From Aphelenchoides besseyi (taxonomy: Eukaryota > Nematoda > Chromadorea > Rhabditida > Aphelenchoididae): a stretch of 64,000 nt of DNA. This document shows positions 11,481 to 22,420 of this stretch, one piece after another; positions within the stretch are counted from its first letter, which is position 1; every line of letters starts with the position of its first letter. The DNA is taken from positions 5,766,001 to 5,830,000 of the forward strand of contig JAMPIQ010000001.1 of NCBI GenBank assembly GCA_024699855.1, given 5' to 3'. Made by a program: the position numbers and the translations under genes. The notes beneath the pieces are model-generated. The model was not told the origin of the DNA. It ran no database searches and saw only the letters and a list, made by a program, of their open reading frames with translations.

Positions 11481-12018
11481 AATCTCATTAAACCTAAAAG
11501 AAACGTACAAGCGACAGAAACTGAAAAACTACGCAGTTACATTCTTCAGCTTTTTACGGTAAACCGTAGGAAAGTCGTTGCGCAATTTTATGCGAATTTA
11601 CGAGTTAATCAACGAAGGTTTCAAACGATTCAAGTCGAGGAGTTGCAGAACATTGCAACTGAATGGTTAGTTGAAATGCCGGATTGATTGTCGGTCTACA
11701 GTCTTATCGTCGCTGGTTTGTTTTAAAGTTGCTCATCAGATTTGTGATGAACTTGGTTCTTTGTGTTCTTCAATTCTCCAACTTGATCATTGATCCTAAG
11801 CGTGAGTTTTGAGATCATAAAAGAATCCCAGAAAACGCTGTCAATCATCTTGTTTGATCAGCAAAAGTTCTTGATATGATGGAGTTGGAAACGAAATGCC
11901 AACGATCGCAAACCTATCAATCAGTTCGTTTGGGAGTCGACGCAAACTTGTGGCTGAAGCCTTGGGCTGCTAAGAAATTTGATTTTTCTTCGTATTACAA
12001 GTTAATTTCTGCGTAAAA
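11480..12018 (+). CDS. Possible membrane protein, unknown family, 5' end unresolved
   Basis: Plus-strand exons read ..TEKLRSYILQLFTVNRRKV.., then a hydrophobic stretch (CLIVAGLFVMNLVLCVLQF), then KVLDMMELETKCQRSQ.. ending ..FSSYYKLISA-stop near 12018. Keeping the TM in frame requires removing a 20-nt segment at 11720-11739 (gttttaaag...catcag), which would be an unusually short intron. No start ATG was identified. The function is unknown. Confidence 0.35.
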
Positions 12019-12119
12019 TTTCTTTAGATTAGCAGTGGTTACTTTAAAGTTTTGGCCGTGATTTTCGTGATTTTGACCGTCCACGTTCTTACCAATTGAA
12101 CCGAGCATTTCAGGCCAGA

Positions 12120-12676
12120 ATGGGAAAACCGAAGGGAATCTGTACGGCACGAAAGCTGAAGAAACATCGTCAGGAGCAACGGTCAGTTTTCCCGCTTATT
12201 TCCGACTCCGAATCCCGAGTTTCAGTTGGCACGACCAGCGCTACAAGAAAGCCAATTTGGGCACCAGATGGAAGGCCGATCCGTTCGGTGGTGCTTGTAT
12301 GGCAAAAGGAATTGTCGTCGAGAAGCTGTGAGTTCCATTTGAGGAGTTGATTTCTGTGTTTTAGCGGCGTCGAAGCGAAACAACCCAATTCCGCCATTCG
12401 CAAGTGTGTTCGTGTCCAGTTGATCAAGAACTCGAAGAAGATCACCGCCTTCGTGCCCAAGGACGGCTGCTTGAACTTCATTGAGGTAATCAACGATTCG
12501 GTGTTCGTTCTTTTGATTGGACGTTGCAGGAAAACGACGAGGTTTTGGTTTCCGGTTTCGGACGTTCCGGTCACGCCGTCGGTGATATTCCCGGCGTTCG
12601 TTTTAAGGTCGTCAAAGTGGCTAACACCTCGTTGATTGCGCTTTTCAAAGGCAAAAAGGAACGTCCACGTTCTTAA
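12120..12676 (+). CDS. RPS23: 40S ribosomal protein S23 (uS12)
   Basis: Four exons (12120-12181, 12226-12327, 12365-12485, 12530-12676) give exactly 143 aa, the universal length. Conserved blocks include [58 protein letters not shown] and the C-terminus KGKKERPRS. uS12 sits at the decoding centre of the small subunit; the PNSA loop contains the proline that is hydroxylated in other eukaryotes. A tttcag acceptor lies 7 nt before the ATG, consistent with a trans-splice site or 5' UTR intron. Confidence 0.97.
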
Positions 12677-12841
12677 GTTTATTGCTGTTGATTGGATAAA
12701 TATTGTTAACTTTTCTCGGACTTCAAATAATAGGCTGTTGCTGAACGATTGGTTCACAGTTTGATTTAGCCAGTAAACATAGCGATTGGCGGACAACAAG
12801 TTTGTTTGTGCTTTGGATTTCAATTGAACTGTTCGAGAAAA

Positions 12842-13075
12842 TTAATCGCTTTGAAGCCATTTATCATATTGGGACTTCGGTAAGCCGTGAGATCTGTGTC
12901 GAGCAATTTGTAGTCTTTTAAATTGGGCGTTTATTGGTCGGTTTAAATTCGTCGTTTGCCATTGGACGAAGACCAAATAGGTCATGCACAGAAAACGTAG
13001 ACGCTCAAGTGTACAAGACATGTGTATTCGTTTTCTGCAACCCCGTTGTTTCATTGTCATAGCAATTTGCTCAAA
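12842..13075 (-). CDS. Possible small basic protein, unknown
   Basis: A minus-strand frame with a Met at MSFEQIAMTMKQRGCRKR and C-terminus ..KSQYDKWLQSD, about 80 aa, basic. No family was recognised and no splice structure supports it. It lies just downstream of RPS23 on the opposite strand. Confidence 0.25.
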   Translation of the reverse strand, partial: FEQIAMTMKQRGCRKRIHMSCTLERLRFLCMTYLVFVQWQTTNLNRPINAQFKRLQIARHRSHGLPKSQYDKWLQSD

Positions 13076-13568
13076 TGACATCCTCGGTTTCAAAGAAGCG
13101 CAAAGAACGGCACTTACGCGTTAAAAGAATTTGTCATGTAAATGTGAAAGAGTAATCTCACTGGTGTTAATCGACTTATTCTGACATCGGTACTGTTGGG
13201 CAGGAGAAATGGATGCAAAATAAGATAACAACATTAGACTTTGCAAATCAATTGACTGCAATTGTAAACAAAAAAGAGCTCGTGAAAAGGTTTCTGCTGG
13301 GAAGGTCACTTGTTGTTCGATCGTTGCTCTCGAGTTGCCCTTTAGCAGGTGTTAGTTTTGTTCGAAATTTTGTGTGTAAATTCTGTGGGTATCATGTGTC
13401 ACATAGCAAGTTTGTTTGTTCATTTAAACGAACACACACACTTTCGCACACGAAAAGTGAGTTTGATTGATCATTGACACTTTTGAGTCACTTCACAAGA
13501 CCGCCAGATATATACGAGAAAGCATTCTTGGATTGGAAGTTTTACGAGTTTATTGGTTTTAGTTTCCA

Positions 13569-14101
13569 ATGTTTCTGTTCCTGTTCCTGATTTTCGTACT
13601 TGTTAATGGACAACCGGTGGAGAATCAAACTGAGATCGAAGGGTTTACTTATCGTAAGTTTTGATTGCAAACTCAACAGCCATTGGCTTGTAGATTACCC
13701 AGCTCCCATTCGAACCAATCCGTTTCGTGCAATGGAAGAAATGATGCGAAACGTAGAAGAACGTTTTAGATCGCTTTTTGGTTCGCAGGAATTCGCCGGC
13801 AACATCTTCTCCCAACCATGTCAACAGAAAGCCAATGAGGTCGAGTTGAATATCAGATGTAATGTGACGAACTACGACTCTGACAACCTGAAAGTGGAAG
13901 TTCAAGGACAAAAATTAACGATAGCGGGCAAGAAAGAGGAAGCAAACTCGACCGTATCATTCAGCCAAGTATTGGTGCTATCCGACTATGATCTACAACA
14001 AATGAAGTCGACCGTCGACGCGGATGGAATGCTCACTGTAAGTTCGCGACCATCGTCGAAATGCTCATTCCGCCATTTAGGTTATTGTCCCCAAGTTGTA
14101 G
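13569..14101 (+). CDS. Secreted small heat-shock (alpha-crystallin) domain protein
   Basis: Three exons (13569-13653, 13694-14037, 14081-14101) give 149 aa. Residues 1-15 (MFLFLFLIFVLVNGQ) are a strong signal peptide. Residues about 70-147 match an alpha-crystallin domain: a strand with SDNLKVEVQGQKLTIAGKKE, then a region with FSQVLVLSDYDLQQMKSTVD and DGMLTVIVPK, corresponding to the closing beta strands. Hsp20 proteins are normally cytosolic ATP-independent chaperones; the signal peptide points to the secretory route or ER. N-glycosylation sequons (NVT, NST) fit that. The usual C-terminal I-x-I motif is absent; the protein stops right after the domain. Confidence 0.7.
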
Positions 14102-14568
14102 ACTTTTGTCCGAAATAAACTTTTCAAACGTCATTCAGACTCTTAAACGACTTCTTAACCGCATGTGTCACCACAAATTAACGTTTTGCTGTCCCACAAT
14201 TTAGGGGCCGAAGAAGGGAAATTTTGTAAATAACTGTTGAATGAAAACCATCGCAGCGACATCTTCCTTGAAGCGCTTCGGCTGTCAATTGCAGTTGTTT
14301 ATCGAATTTTAATAATTCAACGCACAACCGTGTGTCTTTTTCCTCTTGTTTTAAGCACCTTGAAAAGTTTTTTTGTCTCGAATTTCGATGATGTTTGTTC
14401 TTCGGAGGAGTCGACATTTTGGTGGCAAAACATTTTGTTCCAGCTGTCCCGCTTAGCAACCAACGAGCAGCAGTTTTTAATTAAAATAATGGGCTTTTGA
14501 TCCGCTTATACGTTCCCCCTCGCTTCTGACCAGTCGACCCCCGTGCGGTTTCATTCGCTCATTTCAGA

Positions 14569-15005
14569 ATGTTTCTGATTGCAAAGATCGTGCGCGGTAG
14601 GCGGTTGCTGCACGAACTGGAACAGGCAGAGAAGGAGAAGGAACGCGAACGAGAACGCCAGGAACGGCAACGTGCTGCTGCGGACTCCCTATCGATTGGA
14701 TCGTTGAATTTGCGGCGCGGAACAACCAAGAAAAAGTCAGTTCATGCGATCGAAGGAACCTCAGCCGTAAGTTCAATCGACTCAACGCACATCACCAGGT
14801 TCACTTAGGAGGCCGAAGATGCGGGAGTACGACGACGAAAGTAAGTTTTTTATTCGTAAATTTTGGGGGGAAAACTCGCGCTGTTAGGACTTGGAATATG
14901 GAGCGTACGATGCGAATGGGGGCCGAGTTGGTGCGCCGTGGTTCTCGACAATTCACAACAATTTACGATCGACGGGTTCGCATACAACGAAATTCGTTTG
15001 AGTAA
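14569..15005 (+). CDS. Small basic protein with charged helix, unknown
   Basis: Three exons starting at ATG 14569 (directly after a tttcag acceptor) give about 115 aa. Residues 15-40 are a highly charged helix (KEKERERERQERQR). Later parts are Arg-rich (VRRGSRQFTTIYDRRVRIQR). The stop is at 15003-15005, although a GTAAGT overlaps it, so a further 3' exon cannot be excluded. It is convergent with MICU1 and almost touches its 3' end. No family was recognised. Confidence 0.45.
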
Positions 15006-15007
15006 GT

Positions 15008-16716
15008 TTATTCGTTCGTGAAAATCAAATTCGCTATCTGTTTCTTCGTACATTCGATTAGCGCATCCATGAGACGAAGCAGTCCCGTATCTTTAGGTCG
15101 TTCCAAACCGCGGTTCATGCGCTTCTTCATCACCGATATGAACTCCTGATTCGATAGCTTTCCGTCCTGAAAGTTGAGGTGGATTGAAAATCGACGGAAA
15201 CCGATCACTTACTCCGTTTTCGTCGAACATCGTTATCACGATATCGACCACGGTATCCGATAGCTCGACACCGGTGATCTTTCGCGCGACCTTCTGCAAC
15301 AGCTGACGACTCAACGGTTGTCCGGCCAACTTGTAGAAGTGCAGCGCCAAATCGACCTTATCGATTTGATACAGAAAAATAAAGTAGCTGTTCACTTCGT
15401 CAAATGAAACGCCCTAAAAGGCCGTTAATCAGAGTCTTCAAAACGAAAACTTGCAGGCTTATTCGGAATGTTTTTGTAGGCACGTTTGACTCGCTTTAAC
15501 ATCTTGATTTTCTTCTTCTCCGGCAAAGCTGCGTGAATTAGAAGCAAGTCCGCGAACGCGTACTCGCTGATTATTCCGTGAGGCATTGATTCGGGATCAC
15601 GACGTTCAAATTCGATGAGCAGAATGTCGCGATGAAGATCTTTCTGAAAACCGTTGCGATTAATCTCGCGGTCGGCCGGAAATCACCTGAAACTCCAGAA
15701 ACTTTTGAACGTTCAGTTTCTGTTTCCCATCGGGACCAAAGAAGTGCTTTTGGAGTGCAGACGTCGAGGATTTGCGGAACGGTGCGGGATGTTTCTGACC
15801 GACGTGTGAGTGCTGTAGCAGAAGGTCTTGAACCCGATCGAACTCGTCCTTGTCCAATTGACCGTCGCCGTTCAAATCGTAAACATAGAAAGCCAAATGG
15901 ATGTCCGTTGGTGAGGCTAAACAACGATGAAATGAACAATCAAACTGAACTCACTGGACAGCAAAGTCATAAGAAAAAGATAATCCGTAAAGTTGATCAG
16001 TCCATCGCTGCCCATCCAATAGAAAATTGTCGACTTTGTTGCGTACGGAATTTGATCCTGCAGTCACGGAAATCACGTTTCCGCAGTTGATTACTTACTC
16101 CCGGCTGAAAGACCTTGAATTTGTCCAGACCCCAACGTCTCGGCTGCATTACTCCGGGAGTCAGTGATCGTACGAAATCTTCGGGAGTCATGAAAACCTG
16201 ATCGACGAAAATTGCGGTCTTCAGTCCACGAAACTTACCTCATAGTTTCCATCGTCGTCCTGGACCTAGGGATTGAAAATGGAAGACAATTCAACACTCC
16301 GAATTCAAACCTTTAGAGTTGCAAAATAGCGAAAGATTTTGTCGGGCGATGAATACATACGTAGACGATTTTCGTATTCGATTATGCGCCGTTCGCGGAA
16401 ACCGATTTTCTTTTTCTTTTTCTTCGGTGCCTCAAAGATTTCACATTCGGGACTGGCGAGATCGTTTTCATGTGCTGGAGCTGCGGAAACGGCGTCAGCC
16501 GCCGGCCATAGGACCGGAAAATGGAATCTAAACTGCGCATGAAAAGATCAAGTATTGAGCTCACTTAAGCCAACGGTTATCGTTGAACTTGTACGCCAAA
16601 AAAGAGGCCGCAAACAGCGTCCCGTAGAAGCGAACTTGTCGCTCGCGCCAATCGAAATTCGATGGCCATTGAGTGGTGGATAAGATACGTGCGTGAGAGC
16701 GAATGAATCGGAACAT
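15008..16716 (-). CDS. MICU1: Mitochondrial calcium uptake protein 1
   Basis: Minus-strand gene of about nine short-intron exons. The N-terminus ([12 protein letters not shown], then a membrane segment [15 protein letters not shown]) is a plausible mitochondrial leader and anchor. A Lys-rich linker leads into the family signature [20 protein letters not shown] and [16 protein letters not shown]. The first EF-hand is [14 protein letters not shown] and the second [14 protein letters not shown]; both keep the 1-3-5-12 ligands. [19 protein letters not shown] and the C-terminal [20 protein letters not shown] also match MICU1. The protein gates the mitochondrial calcium uniporter from the intermembrane space. 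The start was set at MFRF because an acceptor (tttttag) lies 2 nt upstream; an in-frame ATG exists at 16770. Confidence 0.92.
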
Positions 16717-16799
16717 TTCTAAAAACAACGAAGAGCGAACGAGCAAACTGCGACGAGTCATCAGTTGCACGCGAAGAGTGTCGAGTGTAAAAGCATCAG

Positions 16800-17135
16800 A
16801 GTTCAGAGCCGAAAGTTTCTATTGAAAGCAAATGGTTGGAGAATGGATGGTCCCAGAAGTTGTGTAACGTCAACTAGAGATGTTTGGTCTTAATTCAAAA
16901 GTAATCAAACTTAAAATATTTATCCATTGAATGGTACCACAGAGATGACTTGAAGCAAAAAGACACAAAAATCATTCGACTTTGATCTGAAACCCAAAAT
17001 GACGATCCATTCGATTCACGTCAATTTCTGCACTTGAACTTCATTGTTTGTATTTGGAAATTTGAGTCGGAAGTCAGTGTACAATTTCTGTCCACAACTT
17101 CGTCGACGGTCTTCTCGAACCCACTTGTTTAATCT
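16800..17135. other. Intergenic, no gene seen
   Basis: About 330 nt upstream of MICU1 with no recognised exon, repeat or RNA. Confidence 0.35.
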
Positions 17136-17565
17136 TTAATTCAAAAGATTTACACGGTCCGAAACCCACCGATTACGAATCTTGAGGAGGATTAACTTTT
17201 GTTTTCTTAGTCTACGGACATCATCCGAAACGTCTATTTCGATTGGTCGGATATGTCGGAATCCCACGGAAGCGGGGGGAATTGAACGGTTCGTCGACCC
17301 AATTGGGAAACTTTTCCTCGACTCTTTCTCACGCTTAACTTCGTTGTTGTGTTGCATCACCGGTGGATTCATTTCGCTTGAAAAACATGCCGTTTAATTT
17401 GACCGTTCTTATTTCTTGTTCGAAATTAAAGTAAGTGGATTGGTCGGGGGCGGCACTTGAAAACTTGAAATTGACTTTTGCGGACAACTCAATTTCCGAA
17501 ATGGCGAACATCTTCGGCCGAAGCGCTTGAACGCGACGCTTCGACTGTTTGCTCATGATATGCAT
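17136..17565 (-). CDS. Unknown gene or gene pair, minus strand
   Basis: Two overlapping minus-strand frames: one from 17565 (MHIMSKQSKRRVQ.., a protein-like stretch with ISEIELSAKVNFKF) ending at 17335, and one from ATG 17372 (MNPPVMQHNNEVKREKES..) ending at 17136. A ..ttcaag lies just before the second ATG and could be an AAG-type acceptor, so these may be exons of one gene or two genes; the phases do not join simply. No family was recognised. Confidence 0.3.
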
Positions 17566-17862
17566 CGTGATTTCGAGTTTACATTCGCTGTTTACTTAAC
17601 TCCCGGCAAACGTTTGTGCCGACGGTCGTGAGTTCAGCGACTTAAAGACAATTTCAATTGCTGTGTTTTTGGCCAAAAACAAGTCCAGAGTACTTGGAGA
17701 AGAGCCGAAGAAGTACGCGATCGGAGCTCAAGCACGAAGTGTGTAGTAGTGATCGTACTTTTGCAAATTCAATGCGAGATCATATATCGGAGTACAATAA
17801 CGAAGCGCGTAGTTGAAATTGTTGAGACGTGCGGTCGAGACTCATTTTTGTATTTTCGCAGA

Positions 17863-19137
17863 ATGGATTCCGAGTTCCTTGTTGGTGAGGCCGATGAGGC
17901 GAATGAAGAGTACAATCTGTGGTTTGAAGATTATGGGTAGGGGATTGCGCCCAGAACTATTCATTTCATGACTTAACCGCCGTATCATTTTAGAAAAGCT
18001 CTACGTCAAAAGACGGACATTTCGTTGGGTCTCACGGATAAGATGGAACAACAGCAGCGTTTGCGTCGAACGTCGTCAATGCCGTCGGTTGTTGAACGTG
18101 GGTTTTTTGAAGTCTTCAGCCAATTCATCATCAGTTTTCAGGAGCCGAAAAGATTCGACATTATAATTATGATATCAAATTGAACAAACTTCAGAAGCGT
18201 GCTCTTCGTTTCACTTGGCATCGTTTGCATACTCGTAACGGTGGTAAACGGGTCGAGAACGTTTTCGAAGAAGTGAGTTGAAAACTCTACGGTTCTTCAT
18301 AGTTTTCAGATCTATGAACGTTTGATGCGAACGTTACCAACGATGCGTGAGATGTTCACAACGCGAACCTTTTTGAGTGCAATGACTAAAAACGAGCATT
18401 TTCACGGAATGCGCGATCATGCACGTTTCACCGTCAAAATGTTCGATGTTGTTATTAAGAATTTGGATCAGGAAGACAACAAACGTTCGGACACCTTGAG
18501 CGAATACGACCCAATTCTAATTGGCAAAGCTCATACGTGCTTACGACCCTACGGTTTTGTTTCGTCAATGTGGGAAAAATTGGGTGAGACGATCATTGAC
18601 GTCGTTTTGGTTCAAGAAGCGGTGCGGGACTTGCCAGGAGCCGGTCAAGCGTGGGTGGTTTTAACGGCGTGTTTGGTCGATCAAGTGAGTGAACTTTTTT
18701 GTTTCGAAACCTTTTGATTTCAGTTGAGAGCCGGATTCGAGTCAAGTCAACGCGGCTACTCAGTGAAACCATCCGCTTGTCCGATGAATCAACCGAGCGA
18801 GGCCGCAGAAACCCCTCTCAATTGCCCATACATCGACGACTCTTCTCCCGACGAACAACACAAACAGCATCGCAGTACCGAAGGACTAACTGTTGTTCAG
18901 AATGAGGTAACATAACAACGGTCAACAAGTTCACCATTCATTTAGAGTCGTCCACAGGGTAGAAACAGCTTGCCTAGTGAAACGATGGTACGTAGCATGC
19001 AAACCTCGACTACTCACTCGTCGCCTTCACGCAATTCACCCGATCAAAGTTTGTTGCACGCTCAACGACAACTCCCGATTCTCGGCAATTCCACCGAAGA
19101 TCGACGTTTATCTTACATTGAAGGATCAATTTTGTAA
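17863..19137 (+). CDS. Globin-domain protein with long C-terminal tail
   Basis: Six or seven short-intron exons from ATG 17863 (the splice-like cgcag ends 1 nt upstream) to stop 19135-19137. After an acidic N-terminus of about 60 aa, residues about 65-220 form a globin fold: helix A LQKRALRFTWHRL; B-C ..IYERLMRTLPTMREMF; E helix with FHGMRDHARFTVKMFDVVI (distal side); F helix IGKAHTCLRPYGF with the likely proximal His; G helix MWEKLGETIIDVVL; H helix AGQAWVVLTACLVDQL. The tail of about 130 aa is Ser/Gln/Pro-rich and probably disordered. Nematodes have many such neuronal globins with extensions, and the role (oxygen or redox sensing) is not assigned. The haem ligands are inferred from alignment by eye. 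Confidence 0.75.
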
Positions 19138-19374
19138 ATTTCTTGCTGAATAAAATTTCTCAAATTGCCAGAAAGTGTTTTCATTTCTGCAGCATGAAAG
19201 TTGGAATGCTAACTAAACAAAAGTTTTATTCGAAGCATCTCGGCAACTTTAATTGAATGCATCCAAACCAAAAGGATTTAAGATTTTCGATTGCAAAAAC
19301 AAACGAAACCATCGATTTTGCTTCAACAGACCGAGGAAGTTCGAACCAACAATTTAACTTCTGGGGTCATTTCA

Positions 19375-19660
19375 GTTCTCACAAACTATTTTGTCGGAAT
19401 GCAAGTTCACGAAACAAATCGCCATCTACGAATCAATCATCGTTCTTCGCGCCAATGAAGCAACGTCGACTTCGTATGAAAACAAGTTTCCGTTCTGTGA
19501 CTCAAATTCACCATCAACCTCAGGATTTTGTTCCGCAAATCGTTCAAAGAAAACGGACGAAGTTTATTTTTCTGCTCCTGAACTTTCGAAGTCCCAGTTG
19601 TATCTGTCCGAAAAGAAAGTCGATATTTGTCAGATCGAAAAGCTATTGAACAATAAATGA
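19375..19660 (+). CDS. Possible exon of unknown gene
   Basis: After a tttcag acceptor a frame runs ..LSECKFTKQIAIYESII.. to ..CQIEKLLNNK-stop at 19658-19660. Composition is protein-like, with a Ser-rich central part. A possible 5' exon with ATG at 19257 (MHPNQKDLRFSIAKTNET) lies just upstream, but the splice phase does not join cleanly. Unknown function. Confidence 0.35.
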
Positions 19661-19696
19661 ACTTAGCAATTGCATATCAATCACCAATTACTAACC

Positions 19697-19974
19697 AGGC
19701 ATTTCGACACCCTTGAGCATAATCATCGAAGATCAAACGGGTAACAAACAGAAAGCGATTGGTGCCGTGAACTCGGGGCCGAAGCAGCTGTTTTTGAATG
19801 AAAACAATTGGCGAAAAACAAAAAGACGTGGAAATTCGTCGAACACGTGTCTTCGGATTGAGCACTCGACCGGAAATAAAGTCGTGAGTGTAGGAGGATT
19901 TTCAACAGTCGTAATCTTTTTGCTAATCAATTGGACGTGTTTCTGCAGCTCTCGAAATGATGGCTATGAGTTAC
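19697..19974 (+). CDS. Possible small protein, unknown
   Basis: An exon after the acceptor ctaaccag reads ..IIIEDQTGNKQKAIGAVNSG.. and ..KQLFLNENNWRKTKRR, then splices (GTGAGT..CTGCAG) to a short end LSK-stop. No start was found; it may be the 3' part of the gene just upstream. The KAIGAVNS stretch loosely recalls degron-flanking segments of small cell-cycle proteins, but that is only an impression. Confidence 0.3.
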
Positions 19975-20183
19975 GTCGCTCTACTGGAACATCTTACTGT
20001 TGAGTTTATTTTCGGTAAGTCATAAGTATACATACGGTTAAAGTCTAAAGTTGGGAAGCTTTGGTTTTATTATCAGATCATGTTCAATAAGATGATTCAA
20101 GTGATTGTCTGCTCGAAAAAGCTTCGTAAAAACTTCTTTTAGTAATAAACTACGTTTGCTCGATTGTCTGCTTGACTCTGACC

Positions 20184-22353
20184 ATGCACCGTTACATTCG
20201 CTTCTTGATTGACCACTACACACCGCTGGTACACGCCAAACATTTGGCGCGATTGGATATGATGAGACGAAGCGAGAACGTGGCTTTTGGCGTCCGATTT
20301 CGCGAACTTCCATGTAGTTCGAAGAAATGGTCGTATCGCAATTGGAACTTCTCATTTGCTGCCCATCAAAGTGCACGCAAAACGATGGAGGATCGGATGG
20401 CGTGGAACCACGAACCAACAAAGCACAACATGTCAATTTTCTCAATTTTTGATGGACATGGCGGAACCGTAAGTTCGAAAACGAAGGGCTCCGGTTAACA
20501 CCTGACCTTGTAGTTTGTGTCAAATTATTTAGAACAAAACTTCAACAAACGAATTCTGCGTATGTTGGAGAAGAAAGAGAAACGTTGCGGCGAAAAGATC
20601 TACGATGATTCCAAATTGATTGAACAGTCAATTTCCGACGAAGTCGAACGCATCGACGCGGACATTTCGACTTCCTATACCGGTAGGATCTACGTTCTAA
20701 AAGTTGCTAATCGGCTGTTTAGGTTCGACTTTGATCTCCGCTCTCGTCGATCACAACCATTTCCTAACAGTCGTAAATGTCGGAGATTCGCGTTGCGTTG
20801 GTTGTGATGCATCTGGAAACTTGGTCTCGCTGTCCACAGACCATAAACCAGATTTGGTGAGTATGTTTGGGTCAATGGACACGTGTGTTTGTTGTCGACC
20901 TCTCGCGTCCCGGCATTGTCATTTCAATAGTGTCAAACATTAATCTTACTAAATTACGATTTCCATCCATCTAATTATTCGAACACAGTGGAGAATTTCG
21001 ACGACTAATCCCCGAAAATTTTCCGCTTATGATTCCCGGTCTCGAACAAATTTACGGGTTTTTGAAGACAACGAAATTAAGCTAATTTGGTTGATTGCGT
21101 TTGATGGACAGAAATTGCGTGTGTGCCCACTTGTCATGTGGCACTTCTCCGGTTGATGAGTCGGGACTGGCCGCGCGGTAATCCCCGGAAGTTTGGTTCC
21201 TTTTTGTTCGCTGGTGGGCTTATCCGTTACTTCTTGTTCTGGAATCCTTTCTTCACTCGCTGATTTCGCCATGATTTTGCACTCATTTTTTCAACGTAGA
21301 CTCCTTAATCTGCCCGGTTAGCCAGAAAGATTCGAAAAGGTTTTTTGACTGACTCTTCGAAAAGCAAATGAGATGCCGACGGTCATTTGGTGAAGAAGGG
21401 GACCCGTTACGTCGGCGACGATTAACTTGCTCTCGCTGTTAACCTTCTAATCACAGTCGACTTCGCGCGTTGCAAAGTGCTTATTAAAGTCATTACTGTA
21501 ATTACAATCCTTTCGTTTCAGCCCGAGGAACGTGAACGCATCGAAAAGGCCGGTGGTTTTGTTGAATTCTATGGTGTCGAACGTGTGCAAGGGATCTTAG
21601 CGGTTTCACGGTACGAACTTTCGGTTATTTGGCGCTATTAGTCTCGATTGCGTGCCTGAATAATTCATACGCTTGTTCTCGAATTACCAAACCGTCAAGG
21701 TTGTGATTGTGGGCGATTAAACACGGAAATTCGCGGCTTCTTAGAAGCCGTGGATTAGACGAGAAGCACTTTCGGCTCCGAGATTTACCAATTGCTTGGC
21801 GTTGAAATTTCGTTTTTGCGTGAGATGCGAACATCGTCGTAGACGTTTTTGTGATTTCTGTTTTTGTCCACGAGGTTTATGAGCTAACGAGTTTTCAGTA
21901 AACGGCCATTTGTCATCCTCAAGTAATTTTCTCTTTTGTTGTTTGTCTCCACTTTGCCTCTTAATCTCGAGGGTGGAAACGAAAGTCACGTTTCTGCAAG
22001 AGAGAAACATCATCGCAATCTCCGTTGCACGATAATTTAATTCGCCTATATGTTGCACGTGCTCTAAGCTTCCAACTATTTTCAGAGCCTTCGGAGATAC
22101 GGCATTCAAACGGTGGGTGATTGTACGACCGGAAGTTGTGCGACTTGATCTTCGCGAGTCGCCGCTTCGCTACGTGGTTTTGGCGTCAGACGGTTTTTGG
22201 GACGTGGTGAAGAGCTACGAAGCTGTTTTGGAAGTCAACTACCTTCTCGATCGCGGCCAAACCGACATCGCCGACCATTTGGTTCAGTTGGCGTTGAAGC
22301 GAAAGTCCGCCGACAACATTTCGGTTTTCTTCGTCCGTTTGGACAAATTTTAA
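20184..22353 (+). CDS. PP2C-type Ser/Thr phosphatase (PPM1 family)
   Basis: Five exons (20184-20468, 20514-20682, 20723-20856, 21522-21610, 22086-22353) give 314 aa. Metal- and phosphate-binding motifs are present: the N-terminal R..MEDR motif (RKTMEDRMAW), SIFDGHGG, LTVVNVGDSRC, SRAFGDTAFK, VVLASDGFWDV and the C-terminal SADNISVFFV. This is a PPM1L-like metal-dependent phosphatase; substrates cannot be told from sequence. A hydrophobic N-terminal helix (MHRYIRFLIDHYTPL) may be a membrane anchor, as in PPM1L. Introns 3 and 4 (665 and 475 nt) are more than ten times the usual length in this window. Confidence 0.9.
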
Positions 22354-22420
22354 AGTAAGTTTTGTAGAGTGAAATGACGGACTTTGCTTGTTAGTGTCTA
22401 TCTGTTCGTATATTCAATCC

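Noticed and set aside
12170..12823. 217-codon open frame on the minus strand
   Set aside because: It lies entirely antisense to RPS23, whose four exons splice to the exact universal length.
21027..21272. Nested minus-strand gene in PP2C intron 3
   Set aside because: 81 codons without domain, splice sites or signal; kept only as part of the long-intron observation.
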